A stretch of DNA of 62,192 bases. It comes from Bacillota bacterium (lineage in GTDB: Bacteria > Bacillota > Clostridia > Oscillospirales > Ethanoligenentaceae). Positions 57,070 to 62,192 of the stretch are shown here, in pieces. The DNA lies in NCBI GenBank assembly GCA_023391535.1, contig JAEWAU010000081.1, forward strand, positions 1 to 62,192. The letters are read 5' to 3'. A program made the position numbers and the translations under genes. Under the pieces are notes generated by a model, which was not told the DNA's origin, made no database searches, and was given only the letters and a program-made list of their open reading frames with translations. Numbering within the stretch: position 1 is the stretch's first letter; each line of letters opens with the position of its first letter.

Positions 57070-58212
57070 TCAGAGCCCGGTTTTTTCAAGGGCGCTGCGG
57101 ATCGCTTCCAGATACCCGAAGCGGTATTTTTCGTCCGGCTCCAGATACCCGCCTTCGGCCCATTCGTTCCATGCGAACAGGAACAGCATGTCGCTTTTGT
57201 AATGCTCTTTTGCGTTCTCGATCTGACGGGACAGGTAATATTCAAACTTTTCGGGAGTGGAATGGAGGCAGACTCTGCCCCGGAACTGCCGGCGCGGCGT
57301 ATTATCCCACCCCACGAACATGCCTGCGACCGCTTTATCGTCTTTCGGGCGCGCCTCCACGATCGTGCGGCACAGCTCGTCGTATTCCTCAAACTGCAGG
57401 CGAACCTTGCTTGCGCGCAGCAGCAGATTCGTGTTGAAACGGCGGTCTATCCGCAGCAGAACCTTCCGCACGAGATCGATGCACGCGTCGGACCCTTTTT
57501 GCAGAGGGGAGCTTTTCTGTTGCTCCATAAGAATGCGGGCGCGCCCCGGCTGGTATTCGATTCCATAGGCGAAACGGGAGTCGTCGCTGTCTTCCCGAAC
57601 CATAAAAGTCTGCGATTGGTACGCGTACGCGATTCCCGGAAAACCGTTTTCCAGGGCGCGGGCGTTCCAGTAATCGAGCATCTCGTCCAGCCGGTCAATC
57701 AGTTCCGGGCGGTAAACGACCAGCAGCGGTTTTCCGTCCTCCCGTATATAATTCGGGTCGCGGAAAAACGAAAGCAGATAATCGAAATGCTGCTCCCAGT
57801 CCGCGCGGTCCCCGTAAGTCTGTTTGATGAGCGTCTGAACTTTCTTGTTGGCAACCCACGCGTTCGTCCAGTTTTCGTTGGCCCAGCAGATGCAGTAGGG
57901 AATATTCAGGCCGGGATCGTCGCGCAGCATTTCCAGCGGCTTTTCCAGCAGCTTGTGGCCGCCAAACCAATAGTGATAAATACAAAAGCCGTAAACCCCG
58001 TACTCTTTGGCCAGCCCGATCTGCCATTCGAGCGTGTCCCGTTCCAACAGGCAGTAGTAATTGCCGCCGAGCGGAACCCGGGGCTGGTAGTGCCCGGGGA
58101 ACAGCGGTTTGGCACCCCGCACGTTCACCCACTCCGTGAAGCCTTTGCCCCACCAGGCGTCGTTTTCGGGAATCGCATGAAACTGCGGCAGATAAAATGC
58201 AATGATTCTCAC
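57070..58212 (-). CDS. WbsX-like (GH99-like domain) protein
   Basis: 380 residues. The family blocks are VRIIAFYLPQFHAIPENDAW, WGKGFTEWVNVRGAKPLFPG, GVYGFCIYHYWFGGHKLLEKP, CWANENWTNAW and the terminal FLFAWNEWAEGGYLEPD. Known members sit in O-antigen and EPS loci and are called WbsX glycosyltransferases, though the fold is that of GH99 hydrolases. The start is GTG 58212 after GGAAGG. It is the first gene of the EPS operon. Confidence 0.9.
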   Translation of the reverse strand: MRIIAFYLPQFHAIPENDAWWGKGFTEWVNVRGAKPLFPGHYQPRVPLGGNYYCLLERDTLEWQIGLAKEYGVYGFCIYHYWFGGHKLLEKPLEMLRDDPGLNIPYCICWANENWTNAWVANKKVQTLIKQTYGDRADWEQHFDYLLSFFRDPNYIREDGKPLLVVYRPELIDRLDEMLDYWNARALENGFPGIAYAYQSQTFMVREDSDDSRFAYGIEYQPGRARILMEQQKSSPLQKGSDACIDLVRKVLLRIDRRFNTNLLLRASKVRLQFEEYDELCRTIVEARPKDDKAVAGMFVGWDNTPRRQFRGRVCLHSTPEKFEYYLSRQIENAKEHYKSDMLFLFAWNEWAEGGYLEPDEKYRFGYLEAIRSALEKTGL

Positions 58213-58536
58213 TTTTATTCCTTCCGAGGCATTTCCGGCCCAAAGAAAAACTTTCGGGCGCTCCACCAAAAACGAGAAGATGAAACAGGGTATCCGCCGG
58301 CCTCCTGCGGAGTTTGCCGCCCGGCCGGGTAAAATGCCGGTATGTCAAGTGGTTCGCCGGTTAATGGGAAAAGCAGAAGGAATTACGAAAAAACAGAAGC
58401 CGCCGCGCGAGAGTACAACCAAAGTGCCGCGCGCCTTGCCAATTACACGGCGATGCACACGAAACGGCGTGTGAAAAATGAGACAGAAATGTATACTGTA
58501 CCATGAAATATGACAAAAATTCCATTTTCTCAGCTC
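58213..58536 (-). other. 5' leader of the EPS operon
   Basis: About 320 nt between the predicted EPS start site and WbsX. I see no c-di-GMP aptamer, T-box or other known riboswitch. GTATAC at 58492-58497 is a symmetric AT spot. The JUMPstart-like sequence of Gram-negative loci is absent. Confidence 0.4.
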
Positions 58537-58565
58537 AGTTTAACACACGCCCGAAAATGTGTCAA
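58537..58565 (-). promoter_or_regulatory. Sigma-A promoter of the EPS operon
   Basis: On the minus strand TTGACA (58565-58560), 17-nt spacer, TAAACT (58542-58537). All eleven EPS genes to 44096 are downstream on this strand, and I saw no stronger promoter between them. Confidence 0.75.
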
Positions 58566-58753
58566 TGTGGAACAGAACAAGATAAAACCAAGAGATTCCG
58601 CCCGGTAAGGCCGAATAACTGTGCGGGCAGGCCGGCTCCAGAGCGGAGAAAATATGATCATCAAGAAAAAGGTAACAAATAGTAATAATACTATAAAATT
58701 CATTATTTTGCAATGCCGGAAGCCTGTTTCGGATGCCCGCGGCGGCTCACTAC

Positions 58754-58782
58754 TTGAATAAAAAAACGGCGCAGAATATAAT
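58754..58782 (+). promoter_or_regulatory. Sigma-A promoter of the LCP gene
   Basis: TTGAAT (58754-58759), 17-nt spacer, TATAAT (58777-58782), divergent from the EPS promoter. The 250-nt leader to the gene holds only a short GC hairpin near 58900-58918. Confidence 0.7.
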
Positions 58783-59042
58783 TAGCATAAGATATTCTTT
58801 CCATTTCCATATTTACACCAATTACCATACATACACCCATTTTCATGCCCGCACTCATTTCCGCGTCCGCACCCCCTTTTCGTCCCGCTCCGTTCCGCCT
58901 CCGGCGGCGGAGCGGCAGGCATACTTGTAATACCCGGGTTACGTTTTTACGGATGAACGGTGATATTTTCGCTGCGCCGGAAACGAGGCGCAGATGCACG
59001 GGAGCACGGCCCGAGGCCGGCCCTGGTAGGAATGGAGGCCTT

Positions 59043-60059
59043 ATGAAAAAGAAAAGACGCAAACTGCTCTGGATCGTGCCGGCGGCGCTCATATTGCTGC
59101 TCGGCGCCGCTGCGCTGTTCATCAACGGAAAGCTGAGCCGGATACGCTATTCTCCGGGGAGCGGTTCCTTTTCAAAAACCTCGCAGCCGGTGGACAACAG
59201 CGAGATCACGCTGCCCAATATTCCCTATTCTTCCGGCGGAGGCGGTATTTCGGTTCCGTCCGGCGTGCCGCTTTCCAAGGACGGGGTGTATAACATCCTG
59301 ATGCTGGGCACCGATGAGCGTTCGGCCGGCTACAGCACCGACGCCCGTGCCGACAGCATTATGCTCCTTTCGCTCAATGAAAAGAAGAAAACCGTCAAGC
59401 TTGTGAGCCTGGAACGCGCCATCGGTGTGCCCATCCCCGGAATGCAGGACGATTGGCTCACGCATACGTTCCGTTACGGCGGCGCGGCGCTCACGCTTTC
59501 CACTGTGCAAAACTGCTTCAAAATCAAGGTGGACCGCTATGTGCGGTTCGACTTTACCACGTTTACCAAAACGGTCGATTCGGTGGGCGGCGTGGATATC
59601 AATCTTTCCCAGAAGGAATCGGATACCCTTACGTATATCATCAACGTGATGGACGCGGGCACGGTGCCGAAGCACGATTTCAACCCCGGAATCAACCATC
59701 TCGACGGAACCGAAGCGCTGGCTTACAGCAGGCTCCGTTCCATCGACAGCGACTGGCAGCGCATCCAGCGGCAAAGAACCGTCGTTCAGGCGGTTATCAA
59801 CAAGGCAAAAACGCTCAACCTGCTGCAGCTCAACGCTCTGGCAAACAATACGCTTTCCACGCTCCAGACCAACCTGACGAAAGTCGAGATTGCCCAGCTG
59901 CTGTTGGAAGCGCCGGGATATACGGGGAAAACGGCGGAGCAGCTTACTATTCCGCAGCAGGGCACCTACTGGGGCAAAATCGGGCAGGACGGACGCGATC
60001 TGTTCGCGATCGATTTTGCAAAGAACGACGCCATTCTCCAAAAGTTTCTGTATGATTGA
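59043..60059 (+). CDS. LytR-CpsA-Psr (LCP) family ligase
   Basis: 338 residues. After a basic stretch and one membrane helix (about 9-28) comes a Ser/Gly-rich spacer, then the extracellular LCP domain. Visible blocks are GVYNILMLGTDERSAGYSTD, ARADSIMLLSLNEKKKTVKL, FDFTTFTKTVDSVGGVDINL and LDGTEALAYSRLRSIDSDWQRI. LCP enzymes attach lipid-linked polymers (EPS, capsule, teichoic acid) to peptidoglycan. The usual SIPRDT-like motif reads SLERAI here. ATG 59043 follows GGAGG. It is divergent from the EPS operon, whose polymer is the natural substrate. Confidence 0.93.
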   Translation: MKKKRRKLLWIVPAALILLLGAAALFINGKLSRIRYSPGSGSFSKTSQPVDNSEITLPNIPYSSGGGGISVPSGVPLSKDGVYNILMLGTDERSAGYSTDARADSIMLLSLNEKKKTVKLVSLERAIGVPIPGMQDDWLTHTFRYGGAALTLSTVQNCFKIKVDRYVRFDFTTFTKTVDSVGGVDINLSQKESDTLTYIINVMDAGTVPKHDFNPGINHLDGTEALAYSRLRSIDSDWQRIQRQRTVVQAVINKAKTLNLLQLNALANNTLSTLQTNLTKVEIAQLLLEAPGYTGKTAEQLTIPQQGTYWGKIGQDGRDLFAIDFAKNDAILQKFLYD

Positions 60060-60262
60060 TTGGCCGTTCGGGCGGGAGATAGCGAACGGTTTTCCGGAGG
60101 ATCGCGCGAGTTGCAGGGAAAAAAGATGATTTCCGGATGACTCGTGGAACGCCGGCTGAATTTCTGTCAAAATCAGTCGATAAAAGATATATAGGATGAG
60201 CGCATCCGCCCCGTATTCTTTACGGGAGCCCGGCGGGAACTGCCGGCGGGAAACAAACATCG
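60060..60262. other. Intergenic, nothing recognised
   Basis: Between the LCP stop and the terminator I see no gene, riboswitch or repeat. Confidence 0.5.
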
Positions 60263-60301
60263 GCGCAGCCATACCGTTGCAAAATGACTGCGCTTTTTTT
60301 C
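60263..60301 (+). terminator. Terminator of the LCP gene
   Basis: GCGCAG (60263-60268) pairs with CTGCGC (60288-60293), followed by eight T (60294-60301). The loop is 19 nt. Confidence 0.7.
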
Positions 60302-60395
60302 ACGAATGCAAAAAATCGGCCGCCGCTTCGGCTGAACGGATAACGCCGGGACGGGGCCGTCTGCTGCAAAACGGGGAAGAGAAGGAGGAGAGGAA

Positions 60396-62120
60396 ATGCG
60401 GATCAAAATACGGCTTCCGTTCATCCACGGAGCGCCGCAGCTCCCGAAGGGCAGGAACGGCGCGGTTCCCGCCGCCCTGCGGGGCGCCGCGGTCTACCTC
60501 GCCTTCGGAATTATCTGGCTCCTGCTTCTCAACGGATTCGCGCTCAGCCGCTTTTCCGGCGGCAGGGCGGCGCTGGTGTGGCTCGAGATGGCGATGAGCG
60601 GATTTTATCTGCTGCTCACGTCCGGCATGTACTTCCGGCGCATTCGCCAAAAGCTGAAGACGGAAACCTGTCTGCGGGAGCGGGCCGAAAAACTCAGCGA
60701 AAACCTGCGCGATTCTAACGCGGTTTTCTGCTCCGTTCTGGAAAGCTCCCCCGAGGTGAGCGTTTTCGCCGTGGATACGCAGTGCCGGTACCTCACGTTC
60801 AACGATCCGTATGGGGAAGCGATGCGGCGGATGGGGGGCGCGGCCATCGGCGCGGGGATGGATATTCTTGCAGCCTGCCCCCGCGGCCCCTACCGGGAGG
60901 CGATGCGGCTCCGGCTCGAAAAGGTTCTTGCCGGCGAACCGGTGTCCGCACAGGAGGAATGGGCGGACGACGCCGGGCGCCGCGTTTTCTGGCAGAGCTA
61001 CTACTCGCCCATCCGCCGCGCGGACGGCGCCGTCGAAGGGGCCGCCTGCATGTCCATCGATATCACGGCGCGCCGGAAGGCGGAGGACGAAACGGAGTAC
61101 CTGCGCTACCACGATAAGCTGACCGGCCTGTATAACCGGCGGTATTACGAGGACGCCTTGTTTCAGATCGATCAGGAGATCAACTACCCGGTTTCGGTGG
61201 TGATCGGCGATTTGAACGGCCTCAAAATGGCGAACGACGCATTCGGGCGCGCCGTGGGGGACGAACTGCTCCAGACGGCGGCGAAAATCCTTTCCGACCA
61301 GTGCAGGCCCGGGAACATTCTGGCGCGCTGGGGCGGGGATGAGTTCATCATCCTGCTGCCGCGCACCGGCGGCAGGGAGGCGCAGCAGTTCATAGCGGAG
61401 GCGCACGAGCGGGCGCAGCAAACGCTGGTGCGCTCCATCCGGCTCGATCTTTCCTTCGGGTGGGCCACGAAGGTCGCCGAGGAAACGGCGTTCGAAAACG
61501 TCATCAAAACGGCCGAAGACGCCATGTTCCGCCAGAAGATGGTGGAAAATCAGAGCATGAGAAGTCTCACTGTGCGCACCATGATCAGCACGCTGCACGA
61601 GAAAAACCCGCGGGAGGCGGAACATTCCAAACGGGTGGGCGAGATCTGCCGGAAGATCGGCGTGGCTCTCGGGTATTCGGAGGAAGAGGCCAACAACGTG
61701 TATCTCGCGGGCTACCTTCACGATATCGGCAAAATCGCCATCGAGGATAAGGTCCTGAACAAGCCCGGCAGGCTTACGGATGAGGAATTCGCCGTCATCA
61801 AGACGCACCCTGAAATCGGCTACCGGGTGCTTCGCACATCCGAAGAATACGCGGAGGTGTCCGAAGCCATCCTGTCCCATCACGAGCGGTGGGACGGGCA
61901 GGGCTACCCCAAGGGCCTGAAGGGCGAAAAAATCCCGCTGTGCGCCCGCATCATCACCGTGGCGGACAGCTTCGACGCCATGACAAGAGAGCGGCCTTAC
62001 CGCGCCGTCTTCAGCGCCCAGGAAGCGGCCGACGAGATCCGCCGGTGTACCGGGCGGCAGTTCGACCCGTGCATCGCCATGGTGTTTCTCGAAAAGGTTT
62101 TCCCACAGGAGGCCGGGTGA
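60396..62120 (+). CDS. Membrane PAS-GGDEF-HD-GYP protein (c-di-GMP turnover)
   Basis: 574 residues. Two membrane helices (about 30-50 and 60-80), a short coil, a PAS domain (about 108-228), GGDEF domain (about 238-385) and HD-GYP domain (about 390-570). The cyclase motif is intact (RWGGDEF, 311-317). The I-site position reads RPGN instead of RxxD, so product feedback is likely lost. The phosphodiesterase has LHDIGKIAI (442-443 HD) and HHERWDGQGYPKGL (495-508). It could both make and degrade c-di-GMP. ATG 60396 follows AGGAGG-like GGAGGAG. A GC hairpin follows the stop. Confidence 0.95.
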   Translation: MRIKIRLPFIHGAPQLPKGRNGAVPAALRGAAVYLAFGIIWLLLLNGFALSRFSGGRAALVWLEMAMSGFYLLLTSGMYFRRIRQKLKTETCLRERAEKLSENLRDSNAVFCSVLESSPEVSVFAVDTQCRYLTFNDPYGEAMRRMGGAAIGAGMDILAACPRGPYREAMRLRLEKVLAGEPVSAQEEWADDAGRRVFWQSYYSPIRRADGAVEGAACMSIDITARRKAEDETEYLRYHDKLTGLYNRRYYEDALFQIDQEINYPVSVVIGDLNGLKMANDAFGRAVGDELLQTAAKILSDQCRPGNILARWGGDEFIILLPRTGGREAQQFIAEAHERAQQTLVRSIRLDLSFGWATKVAEETAFENVIKTAEDAMFRQKMVENQSMRSLTVRTMISTLHEKNPREAEHSKRVGEICRKIGVALGYSEEEANNVYLAGYLHDIGKIAIEDKVLNKPGRLTDEEFAVIKTHPEIGYRVLRTSEEYAEVSEAILSHHERWDGQGYPKGLKGEKIPLCARIITVADSFDAMTRERPYRAVFSAQEAADEIRRCTGRQFDPCIAMVFLEKVFPQEAG

Positions 62121-62192
62121 GCGAAAGCGCCCGCGGGGCGTTTCGCTCCCCTGCAAAAAGCGGGGGTTAGGGGGGGTTGTGCGCGGGTTGGG

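Noticed and set aside
58333..58350. A second copy of CTTGACATACCGGCA (also at 34783) as a shared promoter element
   Set aside because: The minus-strand copy has no -10 box at the right spacing, and a 15-mer match by chance is expected in a window this size.

Overview
The window reads as a chromosomal segment of a GC-rich Gram-positive anaerobe of the class Clostridia, most likely an Oscillospirales/Ruminococcaceae-type bacterium. The support is indirect. There is a CIRCE-controlled groES-groEL pair, a DUF3794 (SPOCS) protein of the kind found in spore formers, a YmaF-family and a DUF6171 protein, an LplB/YtcP-type sugar ABC importer without its own ATPase, EpsG and LytR-CpsA-Psr polysaccharide genes, c-di-GMP-I riboswitches, strong AGGAGG ribosome binding sites and many GTG/TTG starts. 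No rRNA, CRISPR array, intact insertion sequence or intact prophage was seen.

Layout. 0.2-4.3 kb: SPOCS protein, a membrane protein, then groES-groEL behind a sigma-A promoter with CIRCE; a second CIRCE-like core lies in a perfect 27-bp inverted repeat upstream. 4.5-6.1 kb: tRNA-Met, tRNA-Glu, tRNA-Val, a tail-collar-like remnant, tRNA-fMet and an esterase remnant. 6.2-9.3 kb: a penicillin-V-acylase-like Ntn hydrolase, a truncated APH-type kinase, an AraC regulator and DUF6171. 9.4-13.3 kb: GH51 arabinofuranosidase and a DUF255 protein. 13.3-18.8 kb (minus): FtsX-type permease, ABC ATPase, histidine kinase and response regulator; similar TTAC-type operators precede both transcription units. 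18.8-26.8 kb (minus): a cytochrome bd module in the order hepT-like, cydA, cydB, cydD, cydC, menA. 27-29.5 kb: DUF4886, YmaF, a tiny Cys/Asp-Arg protein and a palindromic repeat element. 29.5-40 kb: a saccharide regulon with GH39 and GH94 enzymes diverging from two permeases and a lipoprotein, followed by a LacI regulator. 40-41.9 kb: GNAT acetyltransferase and pyroglutamyl peptidase.

41.9-62.1 kb is the most interesting part. One sigma-A promoter drives a leader carrying three nearly identical tandem c-di-GMP-I (GEMM-I) riboswitch aptamers. The first two are each followed by an intrinsic terminator, the third by a hairpin that masks the ribosome binding site. The leader ends at a secreted right-handed beta-helix protein. 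A close paralogue of that protein faces it and is the last gene of an 11-gene exopolysaccharide operon on the minus strand (flippase, EpsG-like polymerase, glycosyltransferases, aminotransferase, FemAB-like acyltransferase, Wzz with a degenerate kinase domain, WbpM/PglF-type dehydratase, WbsX-like protein). Divergent from the operon lie a LytR-CpsA-Psr ligase and a membrane PAS-GGDEF-HD-GYP protein, which could make and break c-di-GMP.

Working model (inference): c-di-GMP, possibly set in part by the GGDEF/HD-GYP protein, switches a beta-helix surface or matrix protein through a three-stage RNA gate, while the EPS operon makes the polymer together with its own beta-helix paralogue. The paired proteins and the triple riboswitch could form a c-di-GMP-tuned matrix-remodelling or adhesion system.
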